A stretch of DNA of 64,000 bases from Gnomoniopsis sp. IMI 355080 (Eukaryota; Ascomycota; Sordariomycetes; Diaporthales; Gnomoniaceae), in assembly GCA_027946555.1 (NCBI GenBank), contig JAPEVC010000066.1:1-64000 (forward strand), given 5' to 3'. Positions 12,548-22,709 of the stretch are shown one piece after another (position 1 is the first letter of the stretch; the number at the start of each line of letters is the position of its first letter). The notes beneath the pieces are model-generated. The model was not told where the DNA came from. It saw only the letters and a program-made list of their open reading frames with translations, and ran no database searches. The position numbers and the translations under genes are program-made.

Positions 12548-14929
12548 GCGCTCTCTCTCTGTCTCTCGTTCCTCTCACGGAAGGGTCACAGGTAGGATGC
12601 GCGCACAGAATGGCGCCTTGCCCGAGACTCACGTCGTATGCCATGTTTCTTGTTTCTTTTTCTTGTGTAACTTAAAGGCAGTATCCCATGGGATGTTGCG
12701 GCATCTAATTCGTCTGTGAGCATATACGGGCGTCATGCAAGGGTTGAGTTTCGGCCTTATGCCAAGACATAGGACATAGTTCTCCAATGACATCGAAAGA
12801 TCGTTTCAAGGGACCAATGGGCGACGTGAGAGGTGAGTTGTGAGTCTTGTTGTCTGAGTGGTGGTGACTGGCCCTCCTACGATGTTCACAATAGAACACA
12901 TAGCAGTCCCCTGCTCATCAGAGCTCCGATTGCCCATGGCTTTTATGGTGGCTTGCTAGTGTCGAAATCTCTCATGAGATGTGCGACCCAAACATCCATG
13001 GATCCTAGACAAGCGGCTCGTTCGAGAGGGTGTGTGGTTTCCCGAAATCTTACGGACTTTCGACCCACGACACCGGGACGAGCTGTTGTCTCGAGCGAGC
13101 ATTTCATTGGCTCGAGGAATGATTACCCTTGGCGTCAAATGCATAAGGTGGTGCGAGAATTTGGTGGGACCCCCCCTGGTCTGCTACATATGTCAGATCT
13201 CGCAAGGTCCAATTCATTGGGAGCTTCCAGAAGCAGTTAAAGTTACATGCATGGAAGAAGCTGGGGGCACTTCAGAAAGCCGACGAGGCTGTCAAGGGTA
13301 GTAGCTAGCCAGCGATTTATTGGGCGCTCATGATGTCGAGGCCGAGGTTTTGCTTTTTTTCCCACCGGGAAAACCTCGGCCTAAAAGCTCAGCCCGGACT
13401 CCTTCTACTCGTGCGTAGGGTCGTCCGTCTGCGGGTGGTAGCTTTTGTTGATAGGGTATTGCTTTTATTCTGCTCGGCCCGGCTGGCCAAGGTTCTGACA
13501 GAGCTGATGGATGACGCCATTCTTGCTTGTATCAGTCCGATCCGGAAACGTGTCGAGGACATTTATGAATCTCCCGTCCTTGTGTAACGTATCAATATGA
13601 GCTCAATCCGAGAGAGGTTGCGGATGGATGATATTCGGCCCGGGCGGTGTGTGCCTCCTGAAGATGACAAGACGGCGACTTTTACATATGCTTTGGGAAA
13701 AGACCACTCAGATATATGAGGTATTCGGCAAGACTTCATGGATTAAACGGGGCTCTTTCTAAGAAAACCCCTTGTTCTCATCTGTACAGCGGATGCAACA
13801 CCAGATAAGCGAGATGCAGGTAGGAGGACACGGTAGCACGAAGAGCATAAGCTGGCGATCAACCAGATTGCCGGGTGCGCGTACTTACCCTAGGGTAGGT
13901 AAGTATCTCGGTACTTAGAGTAAGCACGCTTTGGTCAATTTCCTGTCGTGTGACTACAGATTACTAGAAATATGATCGAAAAAAACAAGGGCCAGGATTG
14001 TCTGTGGCATCGCGCCCGGTGTCACACAGATCTCCTCAAACAGCCGGCCCCTGCGCGAAGGAAGCAAGTCACACAGGTGTCAGGTTATTCAACCATTGGG
14101 TCTTTCAAAAGCTCCACGTGATTTAGGCAAGCTACGTGCAGTTATCCAGGTTGCCCGCATCAAGAGAAAGAAAAAAAGCTACGAGATGGCGTTACTGCAC
14201 GAAGCCAGATCTCTGTAACGTGCAGCATCTAGATCTCGCTCGTGCATCCCGATCCCATTCATGGATCTTATCCACCGCGGGAGACTACGACTGCTGCCCC
14301 GGCCTGCATATTCTCCATCTGTTGCAACCCGAGACCCAAATCTGAGGATGATCTTGTGTTGCTTGACAGGTCTGCGCTCGGTAGCCGCCTTTTATCTCCC
14401 AACACATCAAAGTGAGGTCGGCGGCGTCCGCGGTCGTACTTAGGTATGTAGATCGTTCATCGGTGAGGCTCGTTGACGATGAAGGTGAGTCTCTGCTAGG
14501 CGGCCGATTTTGATTCAGTCCAATCAGTGGTCTCGGTATTTATTGGAAGAAGATTGGTGTGTCTTCGAAAGGCTGTCTGGGCTCTACGCCATCATCTACT
14601 GTGACTTAGATCTGAGGCTTTTGGAGATCTCGGGCGGTTGAAGCGGACGGATCAATTTCTTATGAGCGTGGATAGCTACAGGAGATGCAATATAGTCAAG
14701 TGATTAGGCACTTGGCAAGAATGATTCGAAAGAACCTTCACATGAATCCGGATATATGACTTGTTCTGGCATTGGCAAGAATATATATATCCATTTGTCG
14801 TGCAAGCAGCTCGCAATACCGAAGAAATCACGGACCTCAGGACACTACTTCTATTTCAAGATTACCTATTATGCACCATAAATTTTTACGTACATCAACT
14901 ACATTAACTACTGAGTCTAAGATCCCAAA
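12548..14929. other. spacer between cluster members B and C
   Basis: About 2.4 kb without a supported gene. It contains a perfect 13-bp hairpin (13339-13382) and a palindromic CTTACCCTAGGGTAGGTAAG block near 13885-13905. An AT repeat at 14781-14790 could serve as a TATA element about 140 bp upstream of member C. Confidence 0.45.
13339..13382. repeat. perfect 13-bp inverted repeat (hairpin)
   Basis: The arm AGGCCGAGGTTTT (13339-13351) is repeated as AAAACCTCGGCCT (13370-13382) with an 18-nt T- and C-rich spacer. It would fold into a strong hairpin. It could be a transcription end signal, a small RNA precursor or a remnant of a mobile element; the sequence does not decide. Confidence 0.7.
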
Positions 14930-15539
14930 ATGTGCGTCGGTCACCCTAAACGGCACCCGTGCCAACACACTTCCGTAACCTACAACCACTGCGTCGCCGC
15001 TCACTTTGACAGGCACACCCGCCTCACGACACCCTGCCACAATACTACCTATGCGGCACCTGTAGATTCTTCTTCAAAATGCTCCAATCAGCTTTGCTAC
15101 TTTGGGGAGCTTGGTGGCAGTTGGGTCTGTTGCCAATGCAACAATGGACCCAATACTATGGGTTGGTGCACCTTCAACCGGCCCCGAGTAGAGATCAATG
15201 CCCTCACTGGACAACCGGAGCAAGTGACTACTTGTGACCACTGCTGTTGCTGGAACTGCACTTCATACCGTGAGTGATTTTCATGAAGCATGAATGTTAG
15301 GGCAACAGAAACCATAGACTGACAGATATGTCACAGCGGATGGGAAACAGGGAGGATCAAGCCACGGAGGCCCGTCGAAACATAGGAAACATCACAGCTC
15401 CTCAAGGAAGGGCGGATCTTCCAGCCATGGTGCATCATCGAGTCAAGCCGGGTCCTCAAATTATCAGTGGATCGAAATGGACTACAGTAACACAGGCGGC
15501 TCATCTTCACACAGGAAGCGGAAAACAAAGGAAAAATAA
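14930..15539 (+). CDS. Cys/His-rich small protein, cluster member C (two exons)
   Basis: Exons 14930-15269 and 15337-15539, 180 residues; the 67-bp intron starts GTGAGT and ends TCACAG. Without splicing the frame stops soon after the last Cys. Splicing joins a basic Ser/Gly/His/Lys-rich tail ending HRKRKTKEK, matching the low-complexity segments of members A and B, which supports the intron. The protein starts MCVGHPKRHPCQH. The core is C-SNQL-C, eight residues, W-V-C-C-Q-C, x9, C, and the last motif is C-D-H-C-C-C-W-N-C. The loop before this motif is longer (about 21 residues) than in A, B and D. The Arg/Lys-rich end could act in nuclear import or nucleic-acid binding; that is inference. Confidence 0.65.
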
Positions 15540-16302
15540 AGTCGTTTATTATCAGAATCCTTCTTTGCTCCCTCATAGACAACATAGATTTATTTTTCCA
15601 ATGAAACTTGTACCTAGGGATTTGTCAAATCTATGCAGAATTCTTCCAGGTGAATGACCTCTCATAAAGTTAGGTTCTTTTTCTCATCTCTGAAATGTCC
15701 AGGCTTGTCAAGCAAGTGGTGAGTCCAGAGCTGAACAATTTGTTTGCATGAGAACATAATGCTTGAAACCCAGAGACTGGGACTCTTTAGTATAAGTGGG
15801 AGGCAAATTTGAAGCAGAAAAGATCTCAGCTAAGGCCATATAGCATGACATGAGTCCTCAGATGCGTAACAATGAAGTGGGTATTCCTGAGTCATGGCTC
15901 ACGATGTTCAGACAAACTCCAAGTGTCTGACCCATTCTGGAGGTCATGAAGCATCAAACTCAGTGAGTAAGTTTATATCCTAGTCATTCCAGAAATGTAC
16001 TTATTGATTTACTGCTGGCTACTCTTCGGCTGTTCATCATATCATAGACTAGGGCGTAGTTCATTCACAGAAATTCGAGAATATTGGCCCAGGGGCCGGG
16101 TACATACATCCTAAGGAAAACATGCTACCCATTCTCTCCTTCCTCATAGCCAAACAGTGTTTTATCTATCGATTTCACCCTAGGCACGTCAATAATACAG
16201 CAAAGCAACATAAACCCCAGAACCTCTGCTCCAGTGCTCCTACCTGGATAAGCAACACCGTCCCCAAAACAAACACAGCCTTGGCATACCACACAGTCCA
16301 AT
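15540..16302. other. spacer between cluster members C and D
   Basis: No gene seen. It should contain the 3' UTR of member C and the promoter of member D. Confidence 0.45.
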
Positions 16303-16671
16303 ATGTGCAGTGCTATCTACATCAAATTTGAGTGCGGCCATAACGAGCTAGAACGCTTTACAAGATTGTGTTCGCTAAGCCTCACGGTATTGGCTTCACG
16401 GACGCCTAACGATCGACCTGGTACAACCTTGATTCGAACCGGTTGTGAACGCACAGCATGGGCCTCATTTGGTAGGCGGATGGGAAAATGCTCGGACCCA
16501 GAGTGTCCATGGGACCCTGCTACAAGCTCTTGGGTATGCTGCCAGTGCAGAAGAGGATCACTAAGTTGGGAAAGGCCCCGTTGTGGCTGTACCTCTATGA
16601 ACGACTTGGATCAGATGGTCCGGTGTACCCATGCACGATGCGACGACTGTGCATATTTTGCAGTCCACTAG
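16303..16671 (+). CDS. Cys/His-rich small protein, cluster member D
   Basis: Single exon of 122 residues, ATG 16303 to TAG 16669-16671. It starts MCSAIYIKFECGH. The core is C-SDPE-C, eight residues, W-V-C-C-Q-C, then x11 (one or two residues longer than its paralogues), C, and the terminal C-T-H-A-R-C-D-D-C, where Arg replaces one of the adjacent Cys. It lacks the Ser/Gly/His-rich tail present in member C, so a lost or unrecognised second exon is possible. It lies 186 bp from the convergent 3' end of the broken O-methyltransferase gene. Confidence 0.65.
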   Translation: MCSAIYIKFECGHNELERFTRLCSLSLTVLASRTPNDRPGTTLIRTGCERTAWASFGRRMGKCSDPECPWDPATSSWVCCQCRRGSLSWERPRCGCTSMNDLDQMVRCTHARCDDCAYFAVH

Positions 16672-16856
16672 GTGGATGTCCATTGGTATTGAATTTGGAG
16701 GCGTCAGCCAATTTTGACCGTTGGAGGTGATTGGAATATTGGCTGGTGTGCAGCGTGCTATATTGCTGGACCCTGAAGGCCCAGTAGAATAGCAGCCATG
16801 TATATCAAGTACACATTGATTGAGAATTGTGCCTCTCCACTACATGATATCAGTAT

Positions 16857-18548
16857 CTAAGGCTGCCACTCCGCCTCCAAGATCCACATGCGCGAACCTG
16901 GCGGTTGTGAACCTCCCTTAAACAAGAACCTCTCATCCGCCTGCTGGAATATGTTCTTCCATTCTCCCAACTCTCTATCTCCTGTGGTTGAGTGTCAGAT
17001 GTTGCTGCGGCCATGTGAGACAAAGGAAACACAGTTGTGTCAAACTCACCCGCATTTTGTAGCTCCAACATATTCAAATCACTGTTGCGCAGCCTTGCCT
17101 CCTGGTCCCATGGCAGCGTACAGGGTTCCGCAATTACTGCATCGTTGATAAGAACTCTAGCACCCGGCTCCAGGACTGGGATCAAATTGAAGGATCTTCA
17201 CGCAATATTTGTCCGGCCAATTGTGGAAGATCATTCGGAAGAAATAGACAGATGCACGGAGTGGTTGAGGGGTGAGGAAATCATGCACCATAAAGCGCAC
17301 ACGATCGGCGACGTCGGCAGGCTTTTGTGCATCGGCGTCCTTGATAATGTGCTCGTCTAGATCTTGGACAACAAGCTGAAGCGCAGGAAAAGCACGAGCC
17401 AGTTCGATGGCAACTATACCATGGGAACCGCCCACATCCACAACTGATTTAACGTCAACTTTGAGAACAACATGCGGTCACATATGATCGTCAGGGATCT
17501 TGGGAGAGCGAATTGGAGGAATAGCAACGGAACCCACCTGTCGATCCTTTGGGCAGAGTTCCCCATGCATAGTTATCAACAACATACTTCGGCTCGAGGC
17601 CAGGACGTTGAGCAAATGCCCGCATGGCCTTGTAAAAGTATTTGGCTTTCTCCGGGTGCTCAGATAGGTAGTCGAACATAGTCTTGTCGGTATTATGAGC
17701 AACAGCGAAGCCCTTGCAATCCGGGAAGTATCAGTGATTACCATACGTTGCCAGTGAAGAATAATGAGCTATATTTACCGTCTGGTTGGGCTCCTCGGAC
17801 CCAGGCCACTTTGCAACCGCATCACAAAGATGGAATGCAGCATGCCACAGATCGTCTGTCTTGAATCTCAGATAGCTGCTGACCGTCTCGTCTTCCGCAA
17901 TGAGACGTGAACAAGCAGAATGCGCAATCACTCCAGGGCGAACTTCAGTGAATATTTTCTGAGTGATGGCATGTCTGACCAGCTTGCGGATGTATGTTTC
18001 ACCAAGTCCCACTGTCGCTGCGAGCTCACCAAACGTGATCTCGCCACCGACAGGGAATGCTTTGGCAAGCTCGAACCGCGCGACGGCCTGTTGGCTGACG
18101 AGAAGGTTCTCCTGTCGGACTGGTCATTAGTGTCAAGTCAAATACTCACATTGAAAGGTTGTAAACAGGCGCAAAGTGTTCACTGCAGCAAACTACAAAA
18201 GATCCAAAGTCTCTCAAGTTCCATGTTCCACGGTATCATCACTTCTGTTGCTCAGCAACTATTGTGGGCGGAGTTTTTACCAAATGGAATACAAGATTTG
18301 AGACCTACACTGAAGCTCATGAGATAGTCCTTGGGTCCAAGCACCATTTGATGAAGTTCCAAAGTATCATTGATGATTGCCTGTCGCGCTGCCACAATCT
18401 CGATTTCCGCATCCGGAATCGTAGCTGCCAGAGGTGCATTGATAGAAAAAGATGGCTGCGGTATGTCGTTGTCGACTAAATAGCTGTTCAGCTTTTCAGT
18501 GTTGGCAGCAATTCGCTGAGAGAGCTCGAGTATGCGTGAGTCTGCCAT
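16857..18548 (-). pseudogene. secondary-metabolism-type O-methyltransferase with one frameshift
   Basis: Five exons on the minus strand: 18309-18548, 17779-18111, 17538-17712, 17050-17458 and 16857-16981. Introns are 197, 66, 79 and 68 bp with GT-AG ends. About 427 residues result, the normal length for fungal class I SAM O-methyltransferases of the sterigmatocystin 8-O-methyltransferase type. Visible are the N-terminal dimerisation/helix domain (SRILELSQRIAANTEKL), the SAM loop VVDVGGSHG (about 255-263), the acidic DL after strand 2 and the catalytic-type His in MIFHNW (about 328). Right after KILQ (near 17185-17190) the frame must shift by one base to continue with LIPVLEPGARVLINDA and the C-terminal exon; no GT-AG intron fits there. 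Unshifted translation stops after about 350 residues and loses the active-site end. Either a pseudogene or a sequence error. The substrate is unknown and no synthase gene is nearby. Confidence 0.8.
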
Positions 18549-19261
18549 CGATGTGTCTCGGTGGGCCGCGTGATGGCCTCGCAGGTGGTCAATATTCAAA
18601 TGAACAGAGATAGAGTCGAAGCCGAAAATTCACTATCGAAGTGCCTGGTCTTGAGACCAATGGGGCTGGTAGACTGAGACCCGATGAGGGCCTCTGAGGT
18701 ATTTGCGACCACTTGTGGACCTCCATGTGTTGGTGGCCCACCTGCAGGTTGTTGGTCCGATGATTACAACCAACCTGCAGTGCATGAAAGATAGCCAGTG
18801 GCGCTTGAAGACCCAACCGTATGAAGAGATATGGAGTCAGAATTACAGCATACTAGTGATAAACGAAAAAACATGAGAATTCTTAGGACTTAAAAGAGTA
18901 GCATACTAAAGAAATTCGAACTCTGGCTCCCGAAGCATCTTGCTCAAGTGTGAACTTCCGAAGAAAGTTCAGTGTAGTAAATACCATTATAGTAACCAGA
19001 AACTGATCTGCTAAAAGGTCGCGTATGACAGATTCTTCTCTCGGACCAGATGGGTAATAAGTATATTGCAGTGACTTACATTCACTAAGGTAGGGGAAGA
19101 CAGACCGGCAGTAAACCGCAACCCCACTTCAAACTTATTGAAGTTGCTCAGCATATTAGTCGTACTTTCAACACACAGTATACATATGATTTAACTTATA
19201 AAAAAGAAACAAAGCTAGAAGACTCCCGGGATTCAATATTCCAACAAAAACAAAAAAAACG
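18549..19261. other. region between the O-methyltransferase start and tRNA-Ser
   Basis: Contains the promoter of the O-methyltransferase gene and a 22-nt copy of the 3' half of the tRNA-Ser gene. No protein gene seen. Confidence 0.5.
18914..18935 (-). repeat. detached copy of the 3' half of tRNA-Ser
   Basis: 22 bases identical to 19275-19296, which is part of the T arm and variable arm of the tRNA-Ser(GCU) gene lying about 360 bp away on the same strand. The rest of a tRNA is absent, so it is not a functional gene. It could be a relic of duplication, of a tRNA-derived element, or of an insertion that used the tRNA end as its target. Confidence 0.7.
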
Positions 19262-19366
19262 CGACAGAACAGAGATTCGAACTCTGGCTCCCGAAGGAAC
19301 TGGCTTATCTGTTATATCTCTTCGAAACATAGCAGGCCAGCGCGATAACCACTCCGCCATCCTGCC
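19262..19366 (-). tRNA. tRNA-Ser (anticodon GCU) with a short intron
   Basis: On the minus strand the acceptor arms GGCAGGA and TTCTGTC pair over seven positions (two G-T pairs), with G as discriminator base. The D arm (GCG...CGC), anticodon stem CTGGC/GCCAG, loop CTGCTA with anticodon GCT, a long variable arm (TCC...GGA) and the T arm CAGAG-TTCGAAT-CTCTG are all present. A 24-nt intron sits directly after position 37, the canonical place for nuclear tRNA introns. Mature length is about 81 nt plus CCA, as expected for a class II tRNA-Ser. It decodes AGC and AGU. Confidence 0.9.
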
Positions 19367-21393
19367 CCTAGAATGTGACAAAGGGCGAGAAGAAAATGGT
19401 ATATATTCTTTGTTGTGCTTCCACAGCGGCGCCAAGTGAGTCCGGAGTGAGGAAGAAGCGAACTATATAAGCAAAGAGCTGTAAGCTGAGCTTGTATAGC
19501 TTGTGTAGCTTGAATAGGAAGGGGCTGTTTCTAACAAGGTATATATATAGCCAAAGCGCGGAGCTGAATGGAGTATATAGGCGCAGCTTATCTTGTCGTA
19601 TATAACCAATATCTTAGACTGCGCAAAGTTATAAGTTTTACATATCTTCCGGGAGAGGTTCGTACCTACCGGAAAATCATGGGGGCTATGTATACATGAG
19701 ATTGGAAAGCACGCGTATAATACAAAGGGTGTATAGAGGTAAATGTAAGAATTAGCCTTGATCGCTATAGCAGGAAAATAGCTAGCAAGCACTCCATTTC
19801 TTTCGTTTTGTCATATAGATGACGTGCAAACTTTCTCCTTCCTGATTCATTGTCGTTGTCTTATACGTTCTTAAATAATGAATTGCCGTCAAGCCACTTT
19901 ACTATCGTAGCCATTCAATCTTGGACCCAGGGTTCTGTGCGAGTAGCTAGCAGCCTGGCGTACCTTTCTTACCTTCTACCTTCTTTCAAAAGTAAGCTAT
20001 GCGGTCTTCGAAAAGGCTTGTGCGACCTTCCCTAGCACTAGGTACCTACTTGAACACTGTGCGTGGCTTATTCTGTTTGCACTCTCCTGCTCTAGTCTGC
20101 AGTCATAGGCCTACCGAAGGTCTCCATCACTGAGTACGTGGGCAGCAAACCGAATCTACTCCAGAATATCAAGAGGCGGGTCAGAAGTATCGAGGTGAAA
20201 GTTGACTTTTGGTCTGTATGCAGCCTGGATTTCATCAGCACTTGCTGTTGGCAAGACGTCCAGCCTCGCATTGTGGCTCATAATATTAGGCCTCTTTGCG
20301 CTGAACTTACATCTGTTGATAAAGTAAAACTCAGTCCGTCCGGATACTTGGTCGATAGATACTCAGATGCATCTCATTTCGTCTTGCCCTGAGTTTTATA
20401 TGTTAGACGAGGGGCCAATGCCCATGATGAATTCATTTCATCAGAACTATTGATTGAATACAATGATTTTGTGCCTGTCACGTTCCAAAGGCGTAAGGCG
20501 AACGGTATATCTCAACTGAAAGGGTCATTGGATGCGCTTTCTATACGACTTGATGATTACCTAGGTACCTACCTAATAAGTAAGTACTTATCTGAAGAGC
20601 GCAGGTACCCTTCCAACCATTAATTTTTCTTCTCAAGGCTCAAATGTCTTGGCATACAATAGTGGATAAGACTTGATGTCCAAGGCATTGTTTAAAGACA
20701 ACCCCTTTGTCATTTGATAATATAGGGAATCGGACAGAGCAGATTCTTGGTTAAAGAAGTTTCAACCACTGATTACTCAAGTACATGGTATGCTGTGGAG
20801 TCAACAGCTCAATATTCCGTGGTAGTAGGTACATGCAGGTATTTCCGTGGAGTATGATTCTTCATGCTTCCCAACAAAGTATAGAGACCGTGGGTGGTTC
20901 CGGGTCCCGCAGTCATTCTGCCCTTTCACGCAAAGAACATTCAGAAATTCCATTGTTTGTTCTACCGGCCAATTGTAGTACTCAGTTGAGAGCCTGAAGC
21001 TCCAGATCATCTCTGTCCTGGTGACATAGGGCTTTCAAAGAATCCTAAAAGGCCAAGATACATACTTGTTATGATTATTTTGGCGAATTTGGTGCAAACC
21101 TTGTAAGGCATCTGTTTTTGGGTTTGTAAGTGATTGTGTGAATACAATAGCTTTGTAGTACAACTATTGAGGAACAGTTGACATTATAAAGCCACAGCAT
21201 GGACGTGCTATCTTTATTTACTATCTGAACTTCACAGCTATTGCCTTCTTGTTCTAGCCCTTACCAGCAACAGCAACAGGTCCAAGTCAATTTCAAATCA
21301 AAGCAACTCGAACTAAAAGGAAACTTCGGGGTAAAAGACTTGCTTCCATTTTCACCTCGAAGTCCCTCACTGGAAACAGCATCCATCACAGGT
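19367..21393. other. AT-rich gene-free region
   Basis: About 2 kb of AT-rich DNA without a recognisable gene. It holds imperfect short repeats (TATAGCTTGTGTAGCTTG-like, near 19490-19515) and the composite palindrome TACCTAGGTACCTACC at 20558-20573. Confidence 0.45.
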
Positions 21394-22257
21394 ATGGCCT
21401 GCTTCCCGGCGTTCAGCCAGTTCCCTTCCGAGCTACAAAACCTAATCTGGTGGCATGCTTGCCTGTCCAGTAAGCCCAAGCTTGCCATTGTGGAGCTTGT
21501 TCGAAGTCCTAGAGACCATCCAAACGAAGAGAGTCCGCGTGGGTCCAGTGACAGTTCAATTCAATTCGTAGTCCGCAATCAGCCGCATTCGAGTGAGACC
21601 AACTCACTCTTGGCGATCCTCCATGCAACGCCCGGAAGCAGAGGAACCGCACACCTTTTCATCGCCAAACATATCCACGCCTCGCTCTGGAACCAACGTC
21701 TTGGTCTTGCTACTGTCCACTTCCAGCCATGGAAAGACCTGCTCTGGCTCCGAAGCGGTGATTTCCCGTCAAACTTGGCAGTCACGTTGGGTTTGGTAGC
21801 AGGCGGTGAGTTCTCCAATATCATGCTCGACGCAAAGCTCTTTCAATCCAACTCATGGGTCTATGGAGTTGATGAGCCAGTTGATCTTTCGCTTCGTAGT
21901 TTACGCCGTATTGGAAACACTGCTTTCTCGCGTCTGTTCAAGGATACCGACCAAGGCCTACGGTCTCCTCAGCTCCCGAACAACCTCTACTTTCTTGTTG
22001 ACGCACCGCTCAAAGCACCCTTTATCAGCCCGTTCGATCACAGGCCTCGCCACAGTCCTAGGTACGGTGACTTTTGCCGTCGCTATGAGCAGCTCGATGT
22101 TCTTCCCGCAGATCGTGTGCAACAGTGGAACTTGACGGCCACAAGTATCGAGCAGCGTGAGATTGACAGCGTGAACAGTGTGGTCGATCTATGGGCGATC
22201 CTAGGCGTAGCATTGCCAAACATCTTCTTCGTGCGAATCAAACATGCATCCATCTGA
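21394..22257 (+). CDS. 2EXR-domain protein
   Basis: Single exon of 287 residues from ATG 21394; the frame extends upstream but without another ATG. The start, MACFPAFSQFPSELQNLIWWHAC, carries the F-x-x-F-P-x-E-L-x-x-x-I-W pattern of the fungal 2EXR family, a short domain named after its two Glu-x-x-Arg-like repeats that is widespread and often expanded in Pezizomycotina. Function is unknown for the family. The rest includes a mid-region (W-V-Y-G-V-D-E-P) and a Pro-rich stretch typical of these proteins. No signal peptide is present. The gene stands alone between tRNA-Ser and the P450 gene. Confidence 0.75.
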   Translation: MACFPAFSQFPSELQNLIWWHACLSSKPKLAIVELVRSPRDHPNEESPRGSSDSSIQFVVRNQPHSSETNSLLAILHATPGSRGTAHLFIAKHIHASLWNQRLGLATVHFQPWKDLLWLRSGDFPSNLAVTLGLVAGGEFSNIMLDAKLFQSNSWVYGVDEPVDLSLRSLRRIGNTAFSRLFKDTDQGLRSPQLPNNLYFLVDAPLKAPFISPFDHRPRHSPRYGDFCRRYEQLDVLPADRVQQWNLTATSIEQREIDSVNSVVDLWAILGVALPNIFFVRIKHASI

Positions 22258-22709
22258 GGAACTAAGTATCAGCCCTGCTCCAATTGAGTGATTCACTGAC
22301 CTTAGAAGGGATGCCCAGGTGATCTCCAGTCTAGACAAAGCCCCGATTCCTTTTCAGAATACAACTTTTCAGTATATTGTCCGGTCGAATGTTGCGAAGA
22401 AACCAAATTTGAAACTTGTTATTGTTATTAAACCCCCTATCTCAAAAGTAAGCAATGAAGGCAAGATCATAAGAAGAATTCCATTTTCATTCGCTTATAG
22501 GATACTCAATTGCGTGATGCTGCTTGTAACACATTTGTGACCCTTCGATGATGTATCGACAATCATGCCTAACATTTTACCCGCATTTTCAGTTCTTCTT
22601 AGAGAAAGTATGGGATATGTCAGCATACCTAGACATGTTCACGAAAGCTTGAAATCCAGCCCTCACTTGTTCATAGGTTCCTCCCAACAGCACGCTCCCA
22701 AGAATAGAC
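22258..22709. other. convergent spacer between 2EXR and P450 genes
   Basis: Short region between two 3' ends. No gene seen. Confidence 0.5.

Noticed and set aside
17157..18599. reading the O-methyltransferase pieces as separate small genes
   Set aside because: They join in phase through four GT-AG introns into one enzyme of normal length.
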